Assembly (NCBI GenBank): GCA_002067635.1
Contig: MVRB01000081.1
Coordinates: 1 to 5,731, forward strand
Origin: Methanomassiliicoccales archaeon PtaU1.Bin030
GTDB lineage: Archaea; Thermoplasmatota; Thermoplasmata; Methanomassiliicoccales; Methanomassiliicoccaceae
Direction of reading: 5' to 3'
DNA length: 5,731 bases
Shown here: positions 1 through 5,731 of the stretch, piece after piece
Layout of the letters: each line of letters starts with the position of its first letter
How positions within the stretch are numbered: position 1 is the stretch's first letter
Made by a program: the position numbers and the translations under genes
The notes under the pieces: generated by a model
The model's database searches: none
Seen by the model: only the letters and a program-made list of their open reading frames with translations
Told to the model about the DNA's origin: nothing

Positions 1-444
1 CTCCTCCACCTCTTCGCTCAGACCCTCGCCGAATTCAACGTTCTTAGGTTCGATCAGAACGAGAGCTATCTTCGCCCCGGTGAGCTTCTGGACATAATCG
101 CAGAACACCCTCAGGGGCATCGTATGGGTGGAGATAGAGGGGACGTTGATGACCTCCTCCGCCTCGTACAGATGGGCCTCCCCTGGACTCAGGCCCAGGA
201 GGGCAGCATCTACCAGGAGCACGTGCGACGGCCGTATCTCCACGATCTCGTCCACGAAGCTCTCGGGCACGGTCTCGCATTCGATGAGCGTCACCGCCGA
301 GGACACCTTTCCTTGCAGATCGATGACCACCTTCACGCCCACAAAATCGTCACAGCGTATGGCATTGCCGATGCCAGCGACCACCACACGGCTGGCGTCC
401 TTCAGCCAGGAACGCAGCTCCTCCTCGACGCTTCGATCGTGCAT
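1..444 (-). CDS. hycI: [NiFe] hydrogenase maturation endopeptidase, HycI-type (3' end beyond window)
   Basis: The reading frame gives 148 residues with no stop before the window edge. Seen: a strand-loop VVVAGIGN (20-27) followed by RCDDFVG (30-36), LLVDAALLGLSPGE (76-89), STHTMPL (105-111) and, near the end, IEPKNVEFGEGLS (131-143). This is the motif order of the HycI/HybD peptidase family. By alignment to that family, the nickel-sensing residues are probably D33, D79 and H107. Family members are about 150-160 residues long, so only a few residues should be missing. Role (family knowledge): it cleaves the C-terminal tail of the hydrogenase large subunit after nickel insertion, in the cytoplasm. 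The gene sits 47 bases downstream of the large-subunit gene, on the same strand, so that protein is the likely substrate. The start chosen is ATG at 444. An in-frame TTG at 450 has better spacing to a GAGGTGG sequence. The usual DDG is DDF here. The family call is secure; the symbol is family-level only. Confidence 0.9.
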   Translation of the reverse strand, partial: MHDRSVEEELRSWLKDASRVVVAGIGNAIRCDDFVGVKVVIDLQGKVSSAVTLIECETVPESFVDEIVEIRPSHVLLVDAALLGLSPGEAHLYEAEEVINVPSISTHTMPLRVFCDYVQKLTGAKIALVLIEPKNVEFGEGLSEEVEE

Positions 445-459
445 TTTCAAAGGCCGTTT

Positions 460-466
460 CCACCTC
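460..466 (-). promoter_or_regulatory. Possible Shine-Dalgarno for the maturation protease
   Basis: The minus strand reads GAGGTGG here, within the 47-base gap after the large-subunit stop. It lies 9 bases before an in-frame TTG (450-448) and 15 bases before the ATG (444-442). The spacing favours TTG, which would add only two residues (M-K). The rest of the gap is pyrimidine-rich on the minus strand, with no visible hairpin. Confidence 0.4.
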
Positions 467-491
467 AAGAAAGATGAGAAAGGGTTTGATG

Positions 492-1943
492 CTACCGCGA
501 CACGGAGTCGAGCAGCTTCTGGTTATGGTCGAAGACCTTTACCTCCAGGGGCATCTGCCCGACCGCGAAGTGGGTGGCGCAGCCGAAGCAGGGATCGTAG
601 GCCCGGAAGGCCATCTCCACCTTGTTCAGTATGGCCTCGTCTACCTTCCCTTCGTGTATCAGGCCCCTGGCAGCGTCGCGTATGCTGAGGCAGATCGACG
701 GGTAGTTGTTGGTGGTGGCGACGATCATGTTGGCCTTCCGAACCAGGGCGTTCTCGTCCAGCTTGTAATGGTGGATGAGCGTGCCCCGGGCGGCCTCCAC
801 GATGCCTATGCCCTCCCCCGGCTCTCCGACCGGATTTCGCACATGGGTGCTGGTGATCTCCGGATCGCTCGCCAGCTCTACGGCCCGTTCGGCCGCGTAC
901 AGCAGCTCTATCAGCCGGGCCCAGTGGAAGACCAGGGTTCCGTGCGCGGGCTTGCCCAGCATCCCGAACATGGTCTCGTACTCCTTCTGCGCCAGGGGTG
1001 TGGCCATCCCCTCGGCGGCGTTCAGCCGGGCCAGGGGGCCGACGCGGTAGATGCCGCTGTCAGGACCGTCGGTGAAGCCCTTCCACCCGATCTTGCGCAG
1101 GAAGGGGAGCTTGGAATACGTCCACTCCTCAGAGCGCTCCTGGATATGTTCCTGGTAATCAGCGGCCGCGAATCGGGTGAACTCCTTTCCTGCGGGGTCC
1201 ACCACCCGGACGTCGCCGTCGTAGAAGTTGACGCGGTTCTTGGCGTCGACCGTGCCGGCGTAGTGCGTCCTCATGGTGTAGGCGTCGCTCTTGATCATAT
1301 CCATGTATCGGGGGTTGTCCAGAACCAGGTCATGGAACAGCTGCAGCGTGAACTGGGCGAAGTTGACGGACGACCTAGCCATCTCCAGTATGGAGAGGCG
1401 GTTCTCCTCGCTGAGGGGCTTGCTCAGCCCGCCGGGGAGGCCGCTCACCGGGTGCGTGGCCTTCCCGCCGATTATCTCCGTGATCTTCTGGCCGTAGGCG
1501 CGGTGCTTAATGACCTCCATGGTGACGTCCAGCCCTGCCTTCTCGATGACGCCCAGGATGTTGCGCTTCTCAGCGGGCGCGTCCGGCCCCACGATGAAGT
1601 CCGGTCCGCCCAGGTAGTAGAAGTGCAGCGTGTGGTCGTAGATGATATAGCCCACATACTGGAGCTCCCTGAGCTTCTTCGCGGCCGGGGGTGGGGTCAC
1701 CTTGAAGGCCGCGTCCAGGGCCTTCACGGAGGCGTAGTGGTGGGCCACCGGGCACACCCCGCAGATCCTCGTGGTGATTATGGGCATCAGCTCCGCCTGT
1801 CGGCCGAGGCAGAAGGCCTCGAAGCCCCTAAGCTCCGGAACCTTGAGGTACGCGTTCTCCACCTCGCCGGCCTCATTGAGGAAGATGGATACGCTTCCGT
1901 GGCCCTCTAATCGGGTGATGGGGTCGATGCTGATCTCCTTCAT
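492..1943 (-). CDS. mvhA: [NiFe] hydrogenase large (catalytic) subunit, group 3 (Mvh/Hyd-like)
   Basis: This 483-residue protein carries the Ni-Fe(CN)2CO active site that reversibly splits H2. Seen: N-terminal DPITRLEGHG (7-16), whose E13 belongs to the conserved RxEGH motif; the L1 motif RICGVCPVAHH (59-69) with C61 and C64; and the L2 motif DPCFGCATH (450-458) with C452 and C455. These four cysteines are the expected Ni/Fe ligands. A 25-residue tail follows H458 and should be removed by the maturation protease encoded next. There is no signal peptide or membrane segment, which fits a cytoplasmic group 3 enzyme. The start is ATG at 1943, which overlaps the small-subunit stop as ATGA and has GGAG (1955-1952) 8 bases upstream. 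The frame stays open further upstream to 2315, but that part is a His/Pro-rich shadow of the small-subunit gene. The context (MvhD-like and Nfn-like partners) and the overall sequence suggest group 3c or 3b. The symbol mvhA is by resemblance only. Confidence 0.96.
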   Translation of the reverse strand: MKEISIDPITRLEGHGSVSIFLNEAGEVENAYLKVPELRGFEAFCLGRQAELMPIITTRICGVCPVAHHYASVKALDAAFKVTPPPAAKKLRELQYVGYIIYDHTLHFYYLGGPDFIVGPDAPAEKRNILGVIEKAGLDVTMEVIKHRAYGQKITEIIGGKATHPVSGLPGGLSKPLSEENRLSILEMARSSVNFAQFTLQLFHDLVLDNPRYMDMIKSDAYTMRTHYAGTVDAKNRVNFYDGDVRVVDPAGKEFTRFAAADYQEHIQERSEEWTYSKLPFLRKIGWKGFTDGPDSGIYRVGPLARLNAAEGMATPLAQKEYETMFGMLGKPAHGTLVFHWARLIELLYAAERAVELASDPEITSTHVRNPVGEPGEGIGIVEAARGTLIHHYKLDENALVRKANMIVATTNNYPSICLSIRDAARGLIHEGKVDEAILNKVEMAFRAYDPCFGCATHFAVGQMPLEVKVFDHNQKLLDSVSR

Positions 1944-2920
1944 TCTCTCATCTCCTTCCTGCGTAGGATGGCCGCCGGCAGGCTGTACATATAGAAAATC
2001 CCTGCCGGGTCCTTGATCTGCGATATCAGCTTGTTGACCTCCTCCTCTTCGTAAGTACCCGGCTCCTTGCCGGGGTTCAGGATCGAGGCCAAGGCTGTGA
2101 TCATGCCCGTTCCCATGTCGGGCTGGTTGGGCGTAGCTCCCCCGCAGCCGGTGCAGGGCATGTCGACCTTGAGGCACTGGGCCCCGCACCCGCTGCGCGT
2201 GGCCATGCCCATGCATATTATGCCTTGCTCCATGAGGCAGCGCTCCGGGTCCGGGGTGACCTCGAAGACGCGGTGGATGGTGGTGATCTTCTTGTTCTCC
2301 CGCTTGCGGGGGCACTCATCGCACACCGCCGGGAGCGGCGCCAGCACCGAGCCCTTGGGAGGCAGCTCGCCCTTGACGATGGCGTCCAACGCCCTGTTGA
2401 TGAGAACGACCGGCGGAGGGCAGCCAGGAAGGAAGTAGTCCACTTCCACTGTCTGTGCAAGGGTCCTCACGGAATCGTAGAAGACCGGTATGTGCAGATC
2501 GCCCTCCTTGACGTGGCTCTCGGGCTTGGGGATGACTCCGCCGTCAGATGACACTTGATCGTTGCTCAGGTACACCTTCTCCAGGATCTCCTTGGCGTTG
2601 AGGAAGTTCGCCAGACCGGGCGTGGAACCCTCGTTGGCGCAGGAGCCGAAGGCGATCAGCGTGCGTGACTTTGCGCGCAGAAGCTTAGCCATGTGCTCCT
2701 GCTCGCTGTTGCGTATGGAGCCGTTGAAGAACGTTATGTCGATGTGACCATCGGGCATGGCCTCTACGTCCTTGTACTTAACATCCATGGCCACTGGCCA
2801 GAACAGGATGTCCGCCGCCTTGACGACATCCAGTATCCTCTCGTTCATGTCCAGCACGGCTATTTCGCACCCGCCGCAGCTTGCGGCCCAGTAGAACGCG
2901 ATCCTCAGTTTCCGGTCTAT
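1940..2920 (-). CDS. mvhG: [NiFe] hydrogenase small subunit, three [4Fe-4S] clusters, probable ATA start
   Basis: The small subunit relays electrons between the Ni-Fe site and the partner subunits. Read from ATA at 2920 it has 326 residues. Seen: FYWAASCGGCE (9-19) with C15 and C18, GSC (C94) and LPGCPPP (C167), the four ligands of a proximal [4Fe-4S] cluster. A C-terminal set of eight cysteines follows (C200, C203, C228, C236, C245, C249, C256, C259), as in the MvhG/FrhG/HydD type with two more [4Fe-4S] clusters. The first ATG/GTG/TTG in frame is GTG at 2857, after C15 and C18, so starting there would destroy the proximal cluster. An in-frame TAA at 2935-2933 limits the N-terminus. ATA (2920) lies 7 bases after GGAGG and overlaps the NfnB-like stop as ATAG. 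ATC at 2923 is another option, and CTG at 2908 is less likely. There is no Tat signal, so the protein is cytoplasmic. The family call is very sure; the exact start is not. Confidence 0.92.
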   Translation of the reverse strand: MDRKLRIAFYWAASCGGCEIAVLDMNERILDVVKAADILFWPVAMDVKYKDVEAMPDGHIDITFFNGSIRNSEQEHMAKLLRAKSRTLIAFGSCANEGSTPGLANFLNAKEILEKVYLSNDQVSSDGGVIPKPESHVKEGDLHIPVFYDSVRTLAQTVEVDYFLPGCPPPVVLINRALDAIVKGELPPKGSVLAPLPAVCDECPRKRENKKITTIHRVFEVTPDPERCLMEQGIICMGMATRSGCGAQCLKVDMPCTGCGGATPNQPDMGTGMITALASILNPGKEPGTYEEEEVNKLISQIKDPAGIFYMYSLPAAILRRKEMRE

Positions 2921-4359
2921 GATGACCCCTCCTTAGGCTCCTGGTTAGTGAGGTAGGTATGGATGGCCTGGGCTGCGCGCCTCCCCGCCCCCATGGCGCT
3001 GATGACGGTGGCCGCCCCTGTGGCCACGTCACCTCCGGCGAACACACCCTTGAGGTTCGTCCTTCCTTCATCATCTGTGATGATGGTCCCCTTGCGGGGA
3101 TCGGTCTGCAGCCCTGTGGTGGTTCGCTGGATGATGGGGTTAGGGGTCTGCCCTATGGCCACGATGACCGTATCCGCATCCATGGTGAAGTCGGTGTTGG
3201 GTACGATCCGGCAGCTCTGCCGGCCGCTGGCATCAGGCTCGCAGAGCTCCATCTCGGTGCACCTCATGGCCTTCACCCAGCCCTTGTCATCCCCGTAGAA
3301 CTCCAGGGGAGCGTTGAGGAAATTGCAGATAAGGCCTTCCTCCTCGGCGTTCTCGATCTCCTCAGCCCTGGCTGGCAGCTCTTTCCGCGATCGGCGGTAG
3401 TTCAGGCAGACGGTGGCGCCCAGCCTCATGGAGATGCGGGCGCAGTCCATGGCGACATTTCCGCCGCCGATGACCACGACGTGCTTGCCTACGCGGATGG
3501 GGGTGTCCTTCTGCGGGAAATCGTAGGCCTTCATGAGGTTGACGCGGATGAGGAACTCGTTCGCCGAGTATATGCCGCCCAGGTTCTCCCCGGGACAGCC
3601 GGTCCACTGGGGGAGCCCGGCCCCGCTGCCGATGAAGACAGCATCGTAGCCGCTCTCCAAAAGCTCGGGGATGGTGTGTATCCTGCCGATGAGGTTGCCC
3701 AGCCGGAGGTCCACGCCCAGCCTCTGGACGTACTCTACCTCCTTCTGCACGATGTCCTTGGGCAGGCGGAACTCGGGGATGCCGTATATCAGCACCCCGC
3801 CAGCAACATGCAGCGCCTCGAAAAGCGTAACCTCGTGGCCCAGCTTCACCAGGTCGGCGGCGACGGTGAGACCCGCGGGCCCTGCACCTATGACCGCGAC
3901 CTTCTTACCTGTGGGCGATGCTTTCTCCGGCACCTGCACGCCATGCTCCCGCTCCCAGTCCGCGAGGTATCTCTCCAGGCGTCCGATGCTTATGGGGTTG
4001 CCCTTCTTACCCAGGATGCACATCTTCTGGCACTGCTCTTCCTGGGGGCAGACGCGGCCGCACACGGCCGGCAGGGCGTTCTTGGTCTTGATCACGGATA
4101 TTCCCTCCGCGTAGTTGCCCTCGGTGATGCACTTGATGAAGTTGGGTATGGGCACGTCCACAGGGCAGCCCTTGCGGCACTGGGGGTTCTTGCACTGGAG
4201 GCATCTGCTGGCCTCCTCGCGGGCCATCTCCTCGGTGTAGCCCAGGGCGACCTCGCGGAAGTTCCTGACCCTCTCCTCCGGCCCCTGCTTGGGCATCTCC
4301 ACTGCCTGCTGCCGCTTGGTGGACGCGGCCTTCTTGGTATCGGGCTCACTGCCGTTCAC
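2917..4359 (-). CDS. nfnB: NfnB/SudA/GltD-like FAD- and NAD(P)H-binding oxidoreductase with two [4Fe-4S] motifs
   Basis: This 480-residue protein has the full GltD/NfnB layout. Seen: an N-terminal iron-sulfur domain with C53, C56, C61, C65 and C100, C104, C110, C114; an FAD Rossmann motif VAVIGAGPAGL (154-164); GGVLIYGIPEFRLP (187-200); a second nucleotide motif VVVIGGGNVAMD (294-305) followed by YRRS (321-324), whose arginines usually select NADPH; and a closing FAD motif GVFAGGDVATGA (438-449). In known NfnAB this subunit holds the bifurcating FAD and the NADPH site and passes electrons to ferredoxin and to NfnA. The NfnA-like gene directly upstream favours NfnB/SudA over a true glutamate synthase small subunit. 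No glutamate synthase large subunit is visible. The start is GTG at 4359, with GGAGG 8 bases upstream and a 14-base overlap with the NfnA-like gene. ATG at 4296 is an alternative that would drop 21 poorly conserved residues. The stop TAG overlaps the start of the small-subunit gene. Confidence 0.93.
   Translation of the reverse strand: MNGSEPDTKKAASTKRQQAVEMPKQGPEERVRNFREVALGYTEEMAREEASRCLQCKNPQCRKGCPVDVPIPNFIKCITEGNYAEGISVIKTKNALPAVCGRVCPQEEQCQKMCILGKKGNPISIGRLERYLADWEREHGVQVPEKASPTGKKVAVIGAGPAGLTVAADLVKLGHEVTLFEALHVAGGVLIYGIPEFRLPKDIVQKEVEYVQRLGVDLRLGNLIGRIHTIPELLESGYDAVFIGSGAGLPQWTGCPGENLGGIYSANEFLIRVNLMKAYDFPQKDTPIRVGKHVVVIGGGNVAMDCARISMRLGATVCLNYRRSRKELPARAEEIENAEEEGLICNFLNAPLEFYGDDKGWVKAMRCTEMELCEPDASGRQSCRIVPNTDFTMDADTVIVAIGQTPNPIIQRTTTGLQTDPRKGTIITDDEGRTNLKGVFAGGDVATGAATVISAMGAGRRAAQAIHTYLTNQEPKEGSS
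2928..2932 (-). promoter_or_regulatory. Shine-Dalgarno deciding the hydrogenase small-subunit start
   Basis: The minus strand reads AAGGAGGGG (2934-2926). Its GGAGG core ends 7 bases before ATA at 2920 and 4 bases before ATC at 2923. No ATG, GTG or TTG lies within normal range in this frame; the nearest is GTG at 2857, about 70 bases away. The site supports initiation at the non-canonical codon. It lies inside the last codons of the preceding NfnB-like gene. Confidence 0.65.
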
Positions 4360-5188
4360 AGTCGCAGCCTCCGCTGGTCTCCCATAGGAGGGAGCTTAGC
4401 CTCTCCTCAGGAAGCATGGTTCTCTGACGTTTGATCAGCTCGTCGAAGTCGGTATTATGGCCGTCGAACTCGGGGCCGTCCACGCAACCGAAGAGCATCT
4501 TGCCCCCCACGGTCACGCGGCACACTCCGCACATCCCCATGCCATCGATCATTATCGGCGTCAATGTCACAACCGTGGGGACCCCGAAGGGCCTGGTGAT
4601 ATCGCTGACATACTTCATCATTACCACAGGACCCATCACCACGCACCGGTCATACCTCTCCCTCTTCAGGAGCTCTTTCAGGAAGTCCAGCCCCCTTTCG
4701 CCGATGGAGCCATCGTCCGAGGCCACGTGGACCTCATCGCTGCAGGCCTTGGCCTTTTCTAGCATGAACAGGAAATCCTTGCTGCGGCAGCCCAGGACGG
4801 TCGTCACATGGTTCCCCGCGTCCTTCATGGCCTTTGATTGCAGGAGGAGGGGGGCGATCATTATGCTGCCTCCCACGCACAGCACCCGGCCGTAGTTCTT
4901 TATCTCCGAGGGGTTGCCGAGCGGACCGGTCACGTTGTACAGGCAGTCGCCTTTCTCGAACGTCCCCAGCTCCTTGGTCGTCTTGCCCACCTCATGGAAG
5001 GCGAAGGATACAGTCCCCCGCTCGACGTCATAATCGCATATCGTGAGCGGGACCCTCTCCCCTCCGGCCCGGGGAATGATGATGATGAACTGCCCCGGCT
5101 GGGCCTTGGCAGCGATCTCTGGGGCGTTGACCTCGAACAGCGTTTCCTTTTGCGCCAGCTGGGTCTTCGATAATATCTCATACGTCAC
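4346..5188 (-). CDS. nfnA: NfnA/SudB/HydG-like FAD/NAD-binding [2Fe-2S] subunit
   Basis: This 280-residue protein belongs to the ferredoxin-NADP reductase/PyrK-like family. Seen: a flavin-binding signature RVPLTICDYD (45-54), then FHEVGKTTKEL (64-74) and GPLGNP (88-93), and a C-terminal [2Fe-2S] segment DGMGMCGVCR (215-224) with C220 and C223 plus C235 in FGCVDGPEFDGH (233-244). D215 sits where NfnA proteins have a conserved aspartate, thought to be the fourth ligand. In NfnAB this subunit binds a second FAD and exchanges electrons with NAD(H); the related HydG does so in group 3b hydrogenases. Oddity: the usual GGGxGxAP nucleotide loop reads GGSIMIAP (106-113), so NAD(H) binding may be altered. 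The start is GTG at 5188, overlapping the preceding stop as GTGA, with GGGGGG 8 bases upstream. The frame is open to 5281, but that 31-residue extension is Arg-rich and lies wholly inside the previous gene. The tail ends GGCDCERQ with two extra cysteines. Confidence 0.92.
   Translation of the reverse strand: MTYEILSKTQLAQKETLFEVNAPEIAAKAQPGQFIIIIPRAGGERVPLTICDYDVERGTVSFAFHEVGKTTKELGTFEKGDCLYNVTGPLGNPSEIKNYGRVLCVGGSIMIAPLLLQSKAMKDAGNHVTTVLGCRSKDFLFMLEKAKACSDEVHVASDDGSIGERGLDFLKELLKRERYDRCVVMGPVVMMKYVSDITRPFGVPTVVTLTPIMIDGMGMCGVCRVTVGGKMLFGCVDGPEFDGHNTDFDELIKRQRTMLPEERLSSLLWETSGGCDCERQ
4368..4372 (-). promoter_or_regulatory. Shine-Dalgarno for the NfnB-like gene
   Basis: GGAGG on the minus strand lies 8 bases before GTG at 4359, inside the coding end of the NfnA-like gene. 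It fixes the start at 4359 rather than ATG 4296 and implies translational coupling. Confidence 0.7.
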
Positions 5189-5731
5189 GGCTGTGACCCC
5201 CCGGGAACAAAAGACCCTTTCGACATTTCTATCACCTTCCGATCGAAAGCGTCGAACTTGGCGGCGAACTCTCCCTCGCACCGAGGCGAGAGCTCGTGGA
5301 GCTCGAACCTGTCGCTCAATCCCAGCTTCTTCAGGGCGTTCCGGAGAACCTCCAGCTGCCTATCCGCCACATCCCTTCCTTTCTGCAGCTTGCAGTCGGT
5401 CTCCGAGCACACCACGGCCATGACGCCGTCGAACCCGCTCTTGAGGGCGTTGATGACGTGGACAGGGTCCATCCCCTTGAAGCAAGGGACCTCCATGACC
5501 ATGGCATTCTTGCCCTTGAGCATCCTCTCTGGATCGTCCAGGGCAGAGAACTCCGACCACTGGCAGCTGAAAACAAGGATGGCTGGCCGGTCACTAAAGG
5601 ACCGCATCCGCTTCGCTGCCTCCCCATAGGATGCGAGAACTTTGTCGAACTCGTATCCCTTTACCTGTATGGCCTTGTGCGGACATACCAGCTGGCATGC
5701 TCCACAGCCCACGCATTTCTCCTCGATCACG
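5185..5731 (-). CDS. mvhD: 4Fe-4S ferredoxin + MvhD/FlpD-type hydrogenase iron-sulfur domain protein (5' end beyond window)
   Basis: 181 complete codons are visible. The first is GTG at 5730, which may be an internal valine, so the gene probably starts outside the window. Seen: a [4Fe-4S] motif with C6, C9, C12 and C16 (KCVGCGACQLVCP, residues 5-17), a short linker, then an MvhD/FlpD domain (about 50-160) with C56, C83, C108 and C113. MvhD carries a [2Fe-2S] cluster and links the Mvh hydrogenase to HdrA. The canonical FCCxWC is FSCQWS here, but four of the six usual cysteine positions remain. The upstream protein could be a ferredoxin-MvhD fusion, the end of an HdrA-MvhD fusion, or a FloxCD-like subunit; the window cannot tell. 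Its stop overlaps the NfnA-like start, so it heads the visible operon. The domain call is firm and the symbol approximate. Confidence 0.87.
   Translation of the reverse strand, partial: VIEEKCVGCGACQLVCPHKAIQVKGYEFDKVLASYGEAAKRMRSFSDRPAILVFSCQWSEFSALDDPERMLKGKNAMVMEVPCFKGMDPVHVINALKSGFDGVMAVVCSETDCKLQKGRDVADRQLEVLRNALKKLGLSDRFELHELSPRCEGEFAAKFDAFDRKVIEMSKGSFVPGGSQP

Noticed and set aside
445..491. Pyrimidine-rich gap (minus strand) as a possible terminator between the large subunit and the protease
   Set aside because: There is no stem-loop and no continuous T run, and the protease continues on the same strand, so read-through is more likely.
124..688. Overlapping + strand open frames near the left end, and a 78-codon minus-strand frame at 44-280
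   Set aside because: They are shadows of the maturation protease, which runs off the edge in the correct frame and has all family motifs.
474..1910. 478-codon open frame on the + strand
   Set aside because: It is fully antisense to the hydrogenase large subunit, whose protein has clear L1/L2 motifs. The + frame shows no recognisable domain. Long antisense frames are expected in high-GC coding DNA.
1944..2315. N-terminal extension of the large subunit up to 2315
   Set aside because: It overlaps the small-subunit gene in another frame and reads as a His/Pro/Gly-rich shadow. ATG 1943 has a good ribosome binding site and gives the expected family N-terminus.
2917..4359. Glutamate synthase small subunit (GltD) as the function of the flavoprotein
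   Set aside because: The fold is the same, but no glutamate synthase large subunit is present. The NfnA-like and hydrogenase neighbours point to an Nfn/Sud-type electron-transfer role.
2959..4434. 491-codon open frame on the + strand
   Set aside because: It is antisense to the NfnB-like gene and into the NfnA-like gene. It is Gly/Leu/His-rich with no motif, and the minus strand carries an intact, well-conserved flavoprotein.
5189..5281. 31-residue N-terminal extension of the NfnA-like protein
   Set aside because: It is Arg-rich and lies inside the MvhD-like gene. GTG 5188 forms a GTGA overlap and gives a normal family N-terminus.

Overview
The window is a single, tightly packed, minus-strand gene cluster. 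It encodes a cytoplasmic [NiFe] hydrogenase together with flavin and iron-sulfur electron-transfer subunits. Transcription runs from high to low coordinates. Six genes are visible. The first (upper edge) and the last (lower edge) are cut by the window.

In transcription order: (i) 5731-5185, the C-terminal part of a ferredoxin + MvhD/FlpD-type hydrogenase iron-sulfur protein; (ii) 5188-4346, an NfnA/SudB-like FAD/NAD(H)-binding subunit with a [2Fe-2S] motif; (iii) 4359-2917, an NfnB/GltD/SudA-like FAD/NADPH subunit with two N-terminal [4Fe-4S] motifs; (iv) 2920-1940, a group-3-type [NiFe] hydrogenase small subunit carrying cysteines for three [4Fe-4S] clusters; (v) 1943-492, the catalytic large subunit; (vi) 444-1, a HycI-type maturation endopeptidase that probably trims the large subunit. 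The first four junctions all overlap (GTGA, a 14-base overlap, ATAG and ATGA). This points to one mRNA with translational coupling and probably to a multisubunit complex. Only 47 bases separate the large subunit from the protease. No stretch over 300 bases lacks a gene, and no RNA gene, mobile element, CRISPR array or convincing terminator is visible.

Functional reading (inference): electrons from H2 enter at the Ni-Fe site of the large subunit and pass through the three clusters of the small subunit. They then reach the Nfn-like module, which in known NfnAB enzymes bifurcates electrons between NAD(H), NADP(H) and ferredoxin. The MvhD-like protein, known elsewhere as the link between Mvh hydrogenase and HdrA, may bridge to a further partner upstream of the window. 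The combination suggests an H2-linked, possibly flavin-based bifurcating oxidoreductase that differs from the textbook MvhADG-HdrABC and HydABGD layouts.

Organism: a strict or facultative anaerobe with fairly high GC (about 60% by eye), GGAGG-type ribosome binding sites, several GTG starts and free use of AGG and ATA codons. An archaeon (for example a Thermoplasmata-like or other anaerobic lineage) or a deep anaerobic bacterium (for example Chloroflexota or a sulfate reducer/syntroph) would fit. The sequence does not decide between them.

The most notable local detail is the hydrogenase small subunit. Its first conventional start codon lies downstream of the conserved N-terminal CxxC cluster ligands. 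The real start seems to be a non-canonical ATA (or ATC), or the base is a variant or sequencing error.
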